The notes beneath the pieces are model-generated. The model ran no database searches. It was not told the origin of the DNA and worked only from the letters and a program-made list of their open reading frames with translations. Made by a program: the position numbers and the translations under genes. Shown in pieces: positions 33,745-45,356 of a stretch of 64,000 bases of DNA. Each line of letters starts with the position of its first letter. Position 1 is the stretch's first letter. Origin of the DNA: Paratrimastix pyriformis (lineage: Eukaryota; Preaxostyla; Paratrimastigidae); contig JAPMOS010000002.1 in the NCBI GenBank assembly GCA_027972325.1, positions 1,214,001 through 1,278,000 on the forward strand. The letters run 5' to 3'.

Positions 33745-35767
33745 CTACATCCGCCGGTGGCGGTGGTCGCCCATGGCGCCCATCATCATGCCCATGAGGC
33801 CACCCATGCCGCCGCCCATCATGCCCAGGGCGGCCATCATGCCCCGGTCGCGCCCGTCGAAGTCGGCCTTGGGGCCTTGACCACCAGGCCCTGCCGCTGG
33901 ATGTTCATCCGCAGCAGCATGGCCTGGCTGCCCTCGACGAAGTCGTCGCCCGTCCGGAGGCAGGTCTCGTACGTGTCGGCGCGCTGGTTGACCGTCCGCG
34001 AGTGCATGATCTGCGCGGGGCCGGCCCAAGGGGAGGGACGGAGCGGTCAGCGGCAGCCCGGGCACCCCCCCCCCCCCCCCTCCCCTCCCCCCCTCCCCCC
34101 CGAGAGGCACATCGGCCGGGGGCGAACCTTGTTGTGGCTGTCGATCCGGGCCTGGATCTTGCCGTCCATGATCAGGGCCGCCAGCTCGGACTCGAGGTCG
34201 CCCACGGTGGTGTTGAAGGCCGGCGCCATCCGGGTCAGGTCCACCGTGACGTACGACCGGAAGTACTGGATGAGGGCCTTCCCGCAGGGCCGCCAGCAGG
34301 CCGGCCACGTGGTCGTGCAGGTAGATGTCCATCAGCAGGTCGGCCTGCAGCACCCCACAACAAGCCCCGTCACCCCGACCCGAAGCGGCCCCCGTCTCGA
34401 TGAGCATCGGCCGCGCGCATCAACCCTCCACTCCCCTCTCCCTCTCCCTCCCTCCTCGCCAGCCGCGCTGTACGTGTGATGGTGCGACGGGCCTTGATGC
34501 GGTCGAGGATGCCGAGGCACTCGGCGTAGTCGCACATATAGAACCGGGTGATGGCCTCGCGCAGGTCGGGCTGCAGCTCGAGGAAGCTCTTGAAGGGCCC
34601 GTTGTCGATGACCTACCGGGGGGGGGGGGGGGGGGGGCACACGTTAGGCAAGGCCCCCCGCTCTCCAAAGGGCCGCCCAGTCCGCCGGGGGGGCGACCTT
34701 TTGCTTGAGGTCGCGCCGGTCGTAGGTGGCGAGGGCACAGAGGCCACCGATGAGGGCGATGTCGGCGGGGGTGATGACCTCGTTGAAGGCCGCCCCGATG
34801 TCGACCTGGCACTCGAGCAGCGCCCGGGCGGCCAGCCGGTAGTTGCGGCTGAAGAGCTGGTGCAGGGCGTTGGACACCTTGAGCTTGCTGTTCAGCACGC
34901 GCCGCTCGGGCTCGGGCTGCCCCGCCTCGGGCGGGATCGCCTCCGCCTGGTCAAGCCACACAAATGACAATCCAAAACGGGTTTGAAGGTTCGTGTCGGA
35001 GATGACGGGAGCATGCAGGGGGTCAGGAGAGAAGAGCTGTGGGAGGATTCCTGTGTTCTGGCGCAGACCTTGGTGAGGAAACTTTGAAGGTAACTATAGT
35101 TGCCCATGGCCAGACTCACCTTAATCACATTGAAGCAGAGAGCCATTTCATGCTTGGGAGATGATGAGTAGTCACGAGCGCGAATATAGGACTTCAGGGC
35201 ATTGGTGTAATCACCCCGACGAACATAAAAGTCTCCCATGTCGTTGTGGCAAGTCTTCAGATCGAAACGACGGGATGAAGAGATGATGGAATGTTTGACA
35301 AAAAAACACAAATAAGAACAGACCCGAATGCTCTCCCGCACCATGTTCGTCTTGTAGCCGTTGAGATCGATTTCAAGACGGTCAATCTGTTGTTGGGCCT
35401 TGCGATCGGTTTCTTCGGCCCACTTCGCATCAAAAATGCCCAGGGGTCCCAGTGCATCGCCTGCCATTTTACACGCCTGTGCGTAGGCGGCAGTGTTGAA
35501 GCCTTGCTTCAGTTCGGTGATTGCGAGACGCAAGGCATCAATTTTGAGATTGGGGAACCAATCGGCGATATTCAGCAGCCTGGCAATACGAGTATTCCCC
35601 GAATATTGTGAAATGTAAGCTTCCATGTCAAAAGCCGCAGGAGCGGAATCACCTGATGATGCGGTGGCCGTGGGCACCGGAGATGATTGAGGTGCTGGCT
35701 GAGCAGCCTGCTTCGCAGCAGCGACGACACCAGCAGCAGTGGTTGGGGCCGCGGGTTTGGCCTGCAT
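33745..35767 (-). CDS. CSN1: COP9 signalosome subunit 1 (CSN1/GPS1)
   Basis: Scaffold subunit of the CSN deneddylase, which removes NEDD8 from cullins in nucleus and cytosol. Start [14 protein letters not shown] (35767). After a Pro/Ala/Gln-rich leader, [18 protein letters not shown] starts the helical repeats; [20 protein letters not shown] and [14 protein letters not shown] are typical. The PCI domain follows ([79 protein letters not shown]). In the last exon [20 protein letters not shown] leads to a short end at TGA near 33846. One missing C near 33869 would instead give a Met/Gly-rich tail ending HRHRRM at 33745, which I think is the true end. Introns carry G and C homopolymers at 34065-34081 and 34619-34637. 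Confidence 0.9.
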
Positions 35768-35883
35768 CTCTGATTTCACTCTCGGGAGGATAACCACAAA
35801 CCCAAGAAAACTGCGGGTTAACCCACGTCTCTAGTCTCTAGTCTCAGTTCGTTTTTTGTTTTGTTTTTGCGCCCACACGCGGG
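35768..35883. promoter_or_regulatory. 116-bp divergent promoter, CSN1 / small membrane protein
   Basis: Short head-to-head spacer. Contains a TCTCTAGTCTCTAGTCTC direct repeat and a T-rich GTTTTTTGTTTTGTTTTTG run near 35850. Confidence 0.5.
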
Positions 35884-36186
35884 ATGGGCGTGGTTTCCCT
35901 TTCCCAGTACATTCTCATCTTGGCATTAACAGCCTTGCTCTTGGTGGTGTTGGTTTTCGTCATCGCGCGACGAGCATACTTGCGTTTTCAGATGCTCGAC
36001 CATATCCCCCAGCACAGAGACTCGCTTCTCCGTTGGCAAAATCGCCATGTGTCCCGCACGATGCGAACCACAATTTGGGAACAAATTCACTCCGCAGAGA
36101 CGACGCTAATATCTCGCCCGCATCCTTTGTGGTTTTATCGTTGGGGATGGATTAGTCTGGCCCACTTTATGCATTCCGTTGAATAA
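35884..36186 (+). CDS. small single-pass membrane protein, unknown
   Basis: A 100-residue open frame of ordinary GC. MGVVSLSQ is followed by a 20-residue hydrophobic helix (ILILALTALLLVVLVFVIA), then a basic, Trp/His-rich soluble part ending FMHSVE. I do not recognise a family. The hydrophobic start and position in a divergent pair support a real gene. A short internal intron cannot be excluded. Confidence 0.55.
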   Translation: MGVVSLSQYILILALTALLLVVLVFVIARRAYLRFQMLDHIPQHRDSLLRWQNRHVSRTMRTTIWEQIHSAETTLISRPHPLWFYRWGWISLAHFMHSVE

Positions 36187-36263
36187 CTTTTCTCGTCGTG
36201 TAGACGACACCAGTCTTTTGGCAGTCACACCAGACAGCATTTTTGTCCCGCCGAAACCGCGCC

Positions 36264-37293
36264 ATGCGCCGAGGGACTCGATCCAGGAATGCTACGCGGC
36301 TTTTGGTCGGCCCTCGTTTCCGGGTGCCGTAGTTTACCAGACTGCCTCTGCTCCTCTCTCTCTCCCGTTCGGCCCTTCCCCCCGTCTCGCCTCCCCCAGT
36401 GCGGCATCTCTCGCTGTTGCATCCTGCCCTGCGGAATGTGCCCAGCATGGCCTTCCTCGCACAGAGCCTGAGCGCCCTGCATCGTCTTGATCAGGATCTG
36501 CTTCGCGACGGGGTGGCCATCTTCCAAGCGGCCCAGGGCCATCCCACTTCTGGGGCCCGGAGCGGTCCCACTGGGGACGAGGCCACCCGGTTCGGGGAAG
36601 TATGGTCCGCCGCCCATCGCCGAGCCCTTGGCCTGCTCCACCGACGTCCCCTTTGCTCCCTTCTATGTCTGCAGCCGGGACATCTCCGTCCAGATCTTCG
36701 AGCAGCTCTCGGCTGCCACCCGGCACCCCATGGGGCCATACGGCTCCCCCCAGCGGCGCTCGGTCGTGCCCCCCGGCCTGCCCGCGACCCTCGGCGCATC
36801 GATGCGGGCCGAGGAAAGCAGTCAACACGGCGTATTCGCCGACTCCCCGTTGCCCATGCCCCGGCCTCGCCTCCCGCCTGCCTCGGAGCCCCTGGCTACC
36901 CCAGCCCCCATCGCCTTCGCTTTGCCGCCGGCGGGCCATGAACCAGCTGCTTTGTCAGACCTGGAGACCGCACTCGCATCGGCGGCTCGGATGACCCCCT
37001 CGACGCCCGGTGGGCAAGCCGCCCCATTGTCATTGTTCGTGTCCGCAGCTGATGGAGATTCGACACAGCGCTATCCATCCAATTCGCCGCACATCCAGTC
37101 AGCCGACCCCACTGCGGCCTTCCTGCATCCCCAGAGCCCCACGAATCACGCGAATTCTTCAGTCCCTCCCGCACCTGCTCCGTACGATTTGATTGAGCTG
37201 CAAGTCCCTTTAGCCACCCCCTCCTCCTCACCCGCCCCATCGGTTCAGTCCGTAAACGGACCTCCGTCTCCTTCTATACCACCGGTGACCTGA
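36264..37293 (+). CDS. Pro/Ser-rich protein of unknown function
   Basis: Exon pieces on the plus strand give MAFLAQSLSALHRLDQDLL and RDGVAIFQAAQGHP, then after a probable intron (GTATGG or GTCCGC near 36600 to TCTGCAG near 36676) DISVQIFEQLSAATRHPMG. A long Pro/Ser/Ala tail follows (LPMPRPRLPPASEPL, ALSDLETALASAAR), ending SPSIPPVT at TGA 37291-37293. The exact start is unsure. The ATG at 36264 precedes a C/T-rich intron, but 36450 is also possible. No known domain is visible, and the tail is probably disordered. Confidence 0.4.
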
Positions 37294-37454
37294 TACCACA
37301 GCCGACGTCTTTTTTTGCCATTCTCAGGCACCTCTCGCAGAAGCAATGGTCCTTCGCTGAGCGAGCGGAGGCTCACGCGTGCGCGCACAAGGAGACCTTC
37401 CCGAGTTCTGTTCGCCTCAACCCCAAAGTGGAGTCTGGCAACGCACTGGTTTCC

Positions 37455-37785
37455 TTATGATCTGCCAGACGGGGCATCGCCTCGGGGTTTCATGGGCGAA
37501 TCAACTGCGACGCCGTATGGTCAACAGTGGGCGTGGGCATGGCGGCGCAAACCTGATTGCAACTTGGTTTTGTCGAACCCGGTCACTTCGTGGTGCAGCC
37601 GCTGGATCTCTGGATCGGGGACCGGTTCCACGGCTAATTTAAGGAACGAGATCACATGAGGGTGTTGTGTGGAAGGGTTGTCGAAGGTGACTTTTCGAGA
37701 CATGTCGAAGTTGTTCGTGAGAAAATCCGGTGATTTCCTTGATCTTCTCGGGGGGCATGGGGGCCGGGGGAGGTTGCTCGGCCAT
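37455..37785 (-). CDS. beta-thymosin / actobindin-like actin-binding peptide, two repeats
   Basis: Start MAEQPPPAPMPPEKIKEITG (37785). Spliced across a GTCACC...TTAG intron the first motif reads ITGFSHEQLRHV-SKTVEPVP, close to beta-thymosin LKHVETVEKNPLP. The second motif is EVTGFDKTKLQ, joined across a GTTTGC...CGCAG intron to SVDSPMKPRGDAPSGRS and the stop at 37455. The whole product is about 75 residues. Such proteins bind actin monomers, and two tandem repeats recall Acanthamoeba actobindin and insect ciboulot. All of it is of ordinary GC. Splice points are inferred from frame and the family pattern. Confidence 0.65.
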
Positions 37786-37923
37786 CGTGGAAAATTGCCG
37801 GATGGTTGCGCTTGACCCGGCGGACTCTACCACAGAGCTCTCTCCCGACCTCAGGTTCCGTTTTTCCCAGCCGTGTCCTTCGCCCTGTCATATTTTTCGT
37901 TTGTATTTTCATAAACATCAGAC
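37786..37923. promoter_or_regulatory. 138-bp divergent promoter, beta-thymosin / IleRS
   Basis: Head-to-head spacer, AT-richer toward the IleRS start (CATATTTTTCGTTTGTATTT). Confidence 0.5.
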
Positions 37924-40900
37924 ATGGACGGAGATATTGCTGAGAGGCACTCTTTCCCGCAAGAGGAAGAGAAGATTCTCAGTTATTGGAAGGAAATTGA
38001 TGCTTTCAAGGAATCTCTGCGGCTTTCCGAAGGCAAACCTGAATACAGCTTTTATGATGGTCTGTTTTTGGTCCGGCGACCAGTCGCTTCGATTGTTTTG
38101 ACTTTTCGGCAGGCCCTCCCTTTGCCACCGGGCTTCCCCACTACGGCCATATTCTTGCCGGTACCATTAAGGTCAATGGCGTCCTCCTAATTCCAGCCTC
38201 TCTCATCCCCTGCAATAGGATGTGGTCACCCGTTATTTCCACATGTGCGGCCATCACATCGTCCGCCGTTTCGGCTGGGATACTCATGGCCTCCCCGTCG
38301 AATACGAGATTGATCAACATCTTAAGATCAAGGTTTGACACCTTTTTGACCTGGTTCACCGGTATATGACAAGTCCAGTCCCGCTCTGATGTGACCGGTC
38401 CTGGCGGTATTGGTATCGCCGCTTACAACGCAGAGTGCCGCAAAATCGTTATGCGCTACGCCAACGAATGGTCTGCACTGGCGCGCGATCTCTTACGAAA
38501 ATTATGTGCTCGGTAGGCGCCACGTCGTGGAGCGCATGGGTCGCTGGATCGATTTCGACAACGACTACAAGACCCTCCAGCCCACTTATATGGAGAGCGT
38601 TTGGTGGGTTTTCCGGCAACTCTTCGACCAGGGTCTTGTCTACCGGGGTGTCAAGGTCATGCCCTTCTCGACGGCCACCCAGACCCCTCTGTCCAACTTC
38701 GAGGCCGGCCAAAACTACAAGGATGTCCAGGACCCTGCCGTGATCATCAGCTTCCCTCTCGTCGAGGAACCCGAGGCCTCCTTCCTGGCTTGGACCACCA
38801 CCCCCTGGACCCTTCCCTCCAACCTGGCCCTTTGCGTCAACGCCGAATTCGACTATGTCAAGATCCGCGGTCCGGATTGCTTCCTGCCGTTGTGCTCCTC
38901 TCATCTTTCCCTCGGTTTGCGCCTCCAGATGCTTCCTCGGGGAAGGTGTGGGTTCTCGCCGAATCCCGGCTGTCCGAGCTCTACAAGACGCCCCAGGAGT
39001 ACACCGTCATCAGCAAGTGCAAGGGCGCCGATCTCCGCGGGAAGCGCTACGTCCCCCTGTTCCCTTACTTTGCCCAGGTCTGCTGGCCTTTTCAAAAGGC
39101 GAGAGGTGCTGTGCCGCCGCTTGGCCGGTGAATCACACGCGGGGGGACGCGGGGTTCTCTCCTTGGGCGGCCGCAGATGCCCAACGTGCACCAGGTCATC
39201 TGCGACAGCTACGTCACCTCGGACAGCGGCACGGGCATCGTCCACTGCGCCCCCTACTTCGGTGAGGACGATAACCGCGTCTGCCTGGCGGGCGGGATCA
39301 TCCAGAAGGAGGGCCCCATCGTGTGCCCCATCGACGACCGGGGCTGCTTCACGGCCGAGGTCCCCGAGTACCAGGGGCTCTACGTCAAGGACGCCGACAA
39401 GGTGATCACCCGCAAGCTGAAGGAGATGGGCCGGCTCGTCCACCAGGGCACCATCACCCATCAGTACCCGTTCTGCTACCGCTCCGAAACGCCCCTCATC
39501 TACAAGGCCGTCCCTTCGTGGTTCATCGATGTCCCCAAGGTCAAGGCGCGGGTCTGTACGCACACACCTCCCCTCTCAAGTTGACTCCCCTCCTCGGCCT
39601 GCGTAGCTTGTTGCCAACAACGCCGCGACCTACTGGGTGCCCGATTGGGTCAAGGAGAAGCGCTTCCACAACTGGCTGCAGGACGCCCGCGAGTGGGCCG
39701 TCTCCCGGAACCGCTTCTGGGGGACGCCCATCCCGCTGTGGGTGAGCTCGGACTTCGAGGAGGTCATCTGCGTGGGCAGCGTGGAGGAGCTCAAGCAGCT
39801 CTCCGGCCGCCAGGACGTCACCGACCTGCACCGGGAGAACATCGACCCCATCACCATCCCCTCCCGCAAGGGCAAGGGCGACCTGCACCGGGTGGAGGAG
39901 GTCTTCGACTGCTGGTTCGAGAGCGGCTCCATGCCCTACGCCCAGCTGCACTACCCCTTCGAGAACCAGGAGCTCTTCGAGCGCTCCTTCCCGGCCGACT
40001 TCATTGCCGAGGGCGTCGACCAGACCCGCGGCTGGTTCTACACCCTCATGGTCCGCGCCCCCGACCCCACCTGCCCCCCGCGGGGTGCTGACTGGTTTTT
40101 TCCCCCCGCTTTGCGGCGCAGGTTCTGTCGACTGCCCTCCGCGACAAGCCCGCCTTCAAGAACCTCATCGTCAACGGGCTGGTGCTCGCCTCGGACGGCC
40201 GCAAGATGAGCAAGCGCCTCCGCAACTACCCCGACCCACTCAACGTCGTCTCCCAGTACGGCGCCGATGCGCTGCGCCTCTTCCTGATCAACAGCCCCGT
40301 CGTCCACGCCGAAAACCTGCGCTTCAAGGAGGAGGGTGTCCAGGCCGTGGTCAAGGAGGTCTTCCTGCCCTGGTACAACGGGTTCCGCTTCTTCCTGCAA
40401 AACTCGGCCCGCTTCGCCAAGGAGGTCGGTCCCATCATGCGCGACGCGGCCCTGGCCTACAGCTCCACCAACGCCATGGATCGCTGGGTGCTGGCGGCCA
40501 GCTCGTCCCTGCTGCAGTTCGTCCAGACCGAGATGCACGGTCCGCCCGGCGTCTCCCCCCCCCCCCCCCCGGGCCGTCCTGGGCCCCGCCCTCCCTGCCT
40601 CCCTGCCCTCTGTCTGGTCCAGTCCGGAGCCTCACGCCGCATGTGCCTCCGCGCAGCGTACCGCCTGTCGACTGTGGTGCCCCGGCTGCTGCGGTTCATC
40701 GACGACCTCACCAACTGGTACGTGCGCTTCAACCGCAAGCGCTTGAAGGGCTCCAAGGGCCCCGTCGAGTGGCGCACGGCCCTGTGCACCCTGTACGAGG
40801 TGCTCTTCCTGCTGTGCACCCTGATGGCCCCCTTCACGCCCTTCCTGACCGAGTTCATGTACCTCCGCCTGGCCCCATGCAGCCCGAGGGCGAGCGGCTC

Positions 40901-42464
40901 GCCTCGATCCACTTCTATCCTCAGCAGCAGCCCCGCCCCGTCACGGCCGAGGAGGCACGGTCTGTCCGCGGTGCCCGCCCAAGCCGTCTGCGCGCCCTGG
41001 GAGTTCGCCCGCCCGCCCGCCCGCCCGCCCGCCCGCCCGCCCGCCCGCCCGCCCGCCCGCCCGCCCGCCCGCCCGCCCGCCCGCCCGCCCGCCCGCCCGC
41101 CCGCCCGCTTGTCACCCATCCTCCCCCACCCCCACCCGGGTGCACCCACCCACAGGAACCAGGAGGCCGTTGAGCGGATGCAGAAGGTCATCCTGCTGGG
41201 CCGGTCGATCCGCGAGAAGCATCACGTCTCGCTGAAGAACCCGCTGCGGTCGGTGGTGGTCCTGCACGCCGACCCCAGTTCCGGGCCGACGTGGAGAGCC
41301 TGGCGAAGTACATCGAGACCGAGCTCAACGTGCACCAGGTCGAGGTGCGCGATCCGGGCACGGTCATCAAGCGCCGCTGCGAGTGCGACCACGCCAAGCT
41401 GGGCCGCCGCCTCCGCAAGGACCTCGGCCGCGTCAAGGATGCCGTCGCCGGTCCGCCCAGCTCACGGCTCCCCGGTGCCCCCCCCCCCCCCCCCCCCCCA
41501 CCTCCTCCTCCTCCTCCTCCTCCTCCCTGTCGCTGACGGCTCCTTGGTCTGCTCCCGCAGCCTTCACCCCGCCGAGATCGACGCCTTCCAGGCGACCGGC
41601 AAGGCCACCGTCTGCGGGTACGAGCTGGCCGGGGACGACATTAAGGTCATCCAGGAGTTCGAGGGCTCCGAGACCGTCAAGCACGCCTCCGAGGACAACG
41701 TCTGCCGGCCGACTGCCCCCCCCGCCCCGCCCCGCCTGCCGGCTGGATGCGCAGCCACCAGGCTCACGGACCCTTCCTGTCTTTGGGGCCGCGCAGCTGA
41801 TTGTGCTGCTCGACATGACCGTCGACCAGCAGCTCCTCGAGGAGGGCTTCGCCCGGTCGCTCATCAACCGGGTGCAGAAGCTCCGCAAGCGGGCCGCGCT
41901 GCTGGTCGAGGACGAGATCGAGGTGTACGTCTCCTTCGAGGTGCCCCCCAAGCCCAGCCTCGATCCCACCCACTCTGCCGCCCCCGCGGGTGCCGCCCAG
42001 GCCAAGGCGGCCGTCCAGCAGGCCGTCGCCAACCGGGCGGCCTTCATCCGGGAGGCCCTGGCCCAGCCGGTGCTGCCCAAGAGCGCCATCCCGGCCGGGG
42101 CGGTGGTCCTGGCGCAGGCGGTCGAGGAGGTGGGCGGGGCCGAGGTCGAGATCACCCTCGTCCGGCTGGGCCCTGACTTCCCCGCCCAGACCCCCGAGGG
42201 CGTCCGGGCCGTGCTCTCCTCCATGCGCTACCCCATCCTCCGCCAGCAGGCCACCGCCGGTCCGCTTCCTGCCGCCCCCTCCTGCTCCTGCCGCCCCCCT
42301 CCTGTTCCTGCCCCCTCCTGCTCGCCTGCCGCGCCGGACTGGGCTCACCCACGTCTGTTCGTGGCCCCCCAGGCCCCATCCGGGTGCGCCTCGACGGGCG
42401 CGCGCTGGAGCTGGTCCGCGGGCGGGACTTCTTCCTGAGCACCGCCGAGCGGCTGGCCCTCTAA
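37924..42464 (+). CDS. IARS1: cytosolic isoleucyl-tRNA synthetase
   Basis: Charges tRNA-Ile in the cytosol. Start [20 protein letters not shown] (37924). The HIGH motif is GLPHYGHIL, split by two introns. Then [49 protein letters not shown], editing-domain [48 protein letters not shown] and the catalytic loop [19 protein letters not shown] (40185-40240), followed by the anticodon domain ([15 protein letters not shown]). The C terminus is shorter than in animals, ending TAERLAL. Early donors are GTCTGT (38060), GTCAAT and GTTTGA. Later ones are GTCCGC (40540, 41451, 42260). GC rises steeply after about 38500. The intron at 41006 carries a CCCG array. Confidence 0.95.
41006..41108. repeat. (CCCG)n tetranucleotide array in an IleRS intron
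   Basis: About 25 perfect units. Poly-C runs lie in neighbouring introns at 40556-40570 and 41479-41498. Confidence 0.97.
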
Positions 42465-42610
42465 GCGGACCCTCCCTCCCTCCCCTCCTGTCCAGGCCGG
42501 TCTCGATCCCGCTCAGCGAGCCGCCCAATGAATTGCCGATGCTGTCGTCGTTGTTTCTTGCGCGTGGCCCTTCTTCTTGAGGGAGGTTCTTCTTGAGGGA
42601 GGGGGCGGGG
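42465..42610. other. tail-to-tail spacer, IleRS / RING-UBR gene
   Basis: 146 bases with no gene. An 11-bp TTCTTGAGGGA unit occurs twice at 42570-42602. Confidence 0.6.
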
Positions 42611-44698
42611 CTCAGTCGAGGCTCGCTGCCCCCGCTGCCGGGGCCGGGGCCGGGGCCGGGGCCGGGGCCGGGGCCGGGGCCGGGGCCGGGGCGGGGCTGG
42701 GGGCGGCGGGCGGCTGGATGAGGCATGTGCGGTTCTTCTGGCAGTAGCAGCAGGCGTACTTGGGCTGGTGGCCCATCAGGAAGGGCACCACCGTGTGGCC
42801 TTGGGCTGTCCGCGGGTGGGTGGGCGGGTGGGATGGGCGGTGGGCGATGGCCGCTCACGGGCGGCACGGGGCGGGGGCGGACCTCGGTGGCAGTGAATGG
42901 CGCACGAGCTGCAGATCCAGGAGATGTTGCACTGCGCCCCAGTGCGCCCACCCGAGACCATGATGATCTGTGCCCACCCGAGCCCACGACGTGCGCCCAC
43001 CCGAGACGACGGGCCAGTGGCGGGGGGGTGGGACAGACGGTGGTGCACTTGTAGTAGTCCATGGTCATGCTGGCCCCCTGCTCGGGTCGGGCGGCCCAAC
43101 CCATGCCCCGCCGGTTGGCGGCACAGGGCGCCGGGTGGACGCGAGGGGAGGCCCGCACAGGCGGTGGGAGGGCGGCGTGCGGTGAGATAAGGGCAGCGCC
43201 TCCTCCTCCTCCTCCTCCTCCTCCTCCTCCTCCTCCTCCTCCTCCTCCTCCTCCTCCTCCTCTCCTCACGCCCCTGTGGGGGCGCGTCCCAACGGGCGAC
43301 CTTGCGGAAGATCTGGGCGAAGCAGGGCAGGGGCACGTCGGGGGGCGGGGGGCTTCCCGGCAGCGGCGGCACGGGCACCGTGGGGGGCGGCTCGACCATG
43401 GAGGGGTCCTCGGGCCCCAGCGGACCCGCCCTGCAGGCATGGGCATGGGCACGGGCACGGGCATGGGCATGGGCATGCCCCCAGCCCAACCCCGGGTGCC
43501 CCGTCAGCGACCCCACAAGGGGCGGGGCGGGGCGGGGGTCAGCGGTCGGCAGGGGGCGGACCCTGTGGGGGCGGTCTCGATGGCCCCGTGAGGGAGATGG
43601 TCGCAGGCCCGGCGATCCCGTAGGCCCCCAGGGGCCGGTGCAGGTCGGACAGCAGGACGGCCCCCTCGGGGCTGCTCAACCCGCCCCGGCCCCGGCCAGC
43701 CAGGGGTCGGAGACGGAAACGGTAAGGGGGGACCATCCTGGCCCTGGGCTCCTGTTTGTCTGGTGGGGGCGGTGGGTGGGGAGGCCACTGGGGGGGGGGG
43801 GGAGCGCCGACCGGTCCCAGGTGAAGATGTTCTGCGGGCCCCAGCGGGCCACCCGGCGGCCCTGGCGGGCGACGAGCCCCGCGCTGACCAGCCCCGCAGG
43901 CGCCACACGGGCATGGCCCCGGGCACCGCAGGCCTCCAGCCGGATCCCGCTCACCAGCAACTGCCCCCGCACAGTGCCCATGCCCACAGCGGGTCCCCAA
44001 TGAGCAATCGCCGATGGCCAACAGGACCAGGGGGCGCCGGGGGTGGGGGGGTGGGGGTGGGGGGGGGGGCAGGCGGACCACGACCGAGACGGGGAACGGC
44101 TCTGTCGGCTCCGCCCCGGTGGCGGTGGTGCGAGCGGGCCCCACGGCTGGCACTGCGACGTGCGGGCCGCCGCCCTGGGACGCCTGCTGGCGCTGGAGCT
44201 CCTCCAGGGCCGCCTGCGGGACCGGGGGCATGCGAGCGCGGGATGCATGTGGGTCACTCCGGCGTGGGACTCGGCCTCTCGCGTCAAGGGGGATGGAGTG
44301 CCAGAGGCCACCAGTGAGCGGACCTTGCGCTGTTCCACGCTGATGATGTGCGCCATCTTATCGAACAGGTAGTTCTTGATGAGTTGATCATCGGTCAAGG
44401 CATGAGTGCAAGTGGGGCACGAGTGCCGCAAATTTATCCACTCGCGGATACATTTTGAGCAGTAAGAATGCCCACAGGGAGTGATGTAACAGTCTAGAAT
44501 GCTTCCGAAACAGATCGGGCACTCTAAGAGGTCACGAAGAGGTCGTGCCGGGATGCGGACGTCCATTTGGGCCAATCGCTCTGAATCCGCACGGGTGATA
44601 GGCACCGCAGCCAGACTCGGAGCAGGCGGGCCCTCGCGTGGCTGTTGGGGTAACATGTTGGCTGGTGCCCGGGTTCGGCAACCATCGATGTCGTCCAT
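42611..44698 (-). CDS. RING finger plus UBR-box protein, probable E3 ubiquitin ligase
   Basis: Start MDDIDGCRTRAPANML (44698). The RING is C3HC4: CPICFGSILDCYITPCGHSY, CSKCIREWINLRHSCPTC, then LTDDQLIKNYLFDKM, a linker motif shared with plant and animal COP1. No WD40 propeller follows. Instead there is a Pro-rich middle with a beta-rich part (LLVSGIRLEACGARGHARVA, RWGPQNIFTWDR). Near the C terminus two exons give YYKCTT-CNISWICSSCAIHC, HRGHTVVPFLMG and YACCYCQKNRTC, the Cys/His spacing of a UBR box, which reads N-degrons. The end is a Pro/Ala repeat coded by a GGGGCC-type array (42637-42692), stop TGA at 42611. Donors such as 42882 read GTCCGC. Confidence 0.7.
42637..42692. repeat. (GGGGCC)n hexamer inside a coding exon
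   Basis: About nine copies, read on the minus strand as Pro-Ala dipeptides at the end of the RING/UBR protein. Confidence 0.93.
43198..43266. repeat. (CCT)n trinucleotide array in an intron
   Basis: About 21 units in an intron of the RING/UBR gene. Confidence 0.95.
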
Positions 44699-45356
44699 TT
44701 TCCATTGAACCACCACTACCACTCATTACTCCCACTCTTCCTTTCACCTCCCGCGGCCGAAACGCCCGATGGCCTCAGATGCCACCCTAAGATGCCACCC
44801 GCCCCGCCCATAGCCCTGCCGTCGGACTCCGGGCGACCACCAACCAACGACCACCAACCAACGACCTCAATCCTGCCGCCCCGCGCCCCGCGCCCCCCGC
44901 GCCCCGCGCCCCGCGCCCCCCGCCCTCATCTCCGACCAGCAGAAATCTCGTTCATCTCGGTCGAGGGGAAACAGACCAACACCTTCAGTGTCGAGAGAGC
45001 TTGAATGTGGAGCGAGTTTCTCAGATCTGCCGAAACGATGTCCCTGCCATCCTATGCATCATCGAAGAGATCCCACCGACGAGCATGGCCCGGGATACTT
45101 GCATTCGCATTCATTTGCATACATATGTTTCGTTCACTCAGAGGAGCAGAAAAACGAACTGTTCCCCAACAAAAGTGCCACGCAGGACGCACTCCGAAGA
45201 GAAAGGACGAGCCTCATAACCCGGCACGGTTGAATACCCCTTCGCGCTATTTTTCAACAACGATGGGTTTGTGCTTTTTCTTACTTTCGAAACCTTTTTG
45301 CTCATTTGCGCCCGGGTGATCGTATTCTACTCCGTCTCGGATTACGTTTCTTCATT
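44699..45356. promoter_or_regulatory. divergent region, RING-UBR / RPL35
   Basis: 658 bases. A CGCGCCCC repeat sits at 44878-44925; the rest is of ordinary composition. Small open frames exist (for example at 45005-45319) but look random. The true first exon or 5' UTR of RPL35 may lie here. Confidence 0.5.

Noticed and set aside
44699-45356. Possible small gene upstream of RPL35 (104-residue open frame).
   Set aside because: All three frames are similarly open, no family resemblance, and no splice or promoter support; left as intergenic.
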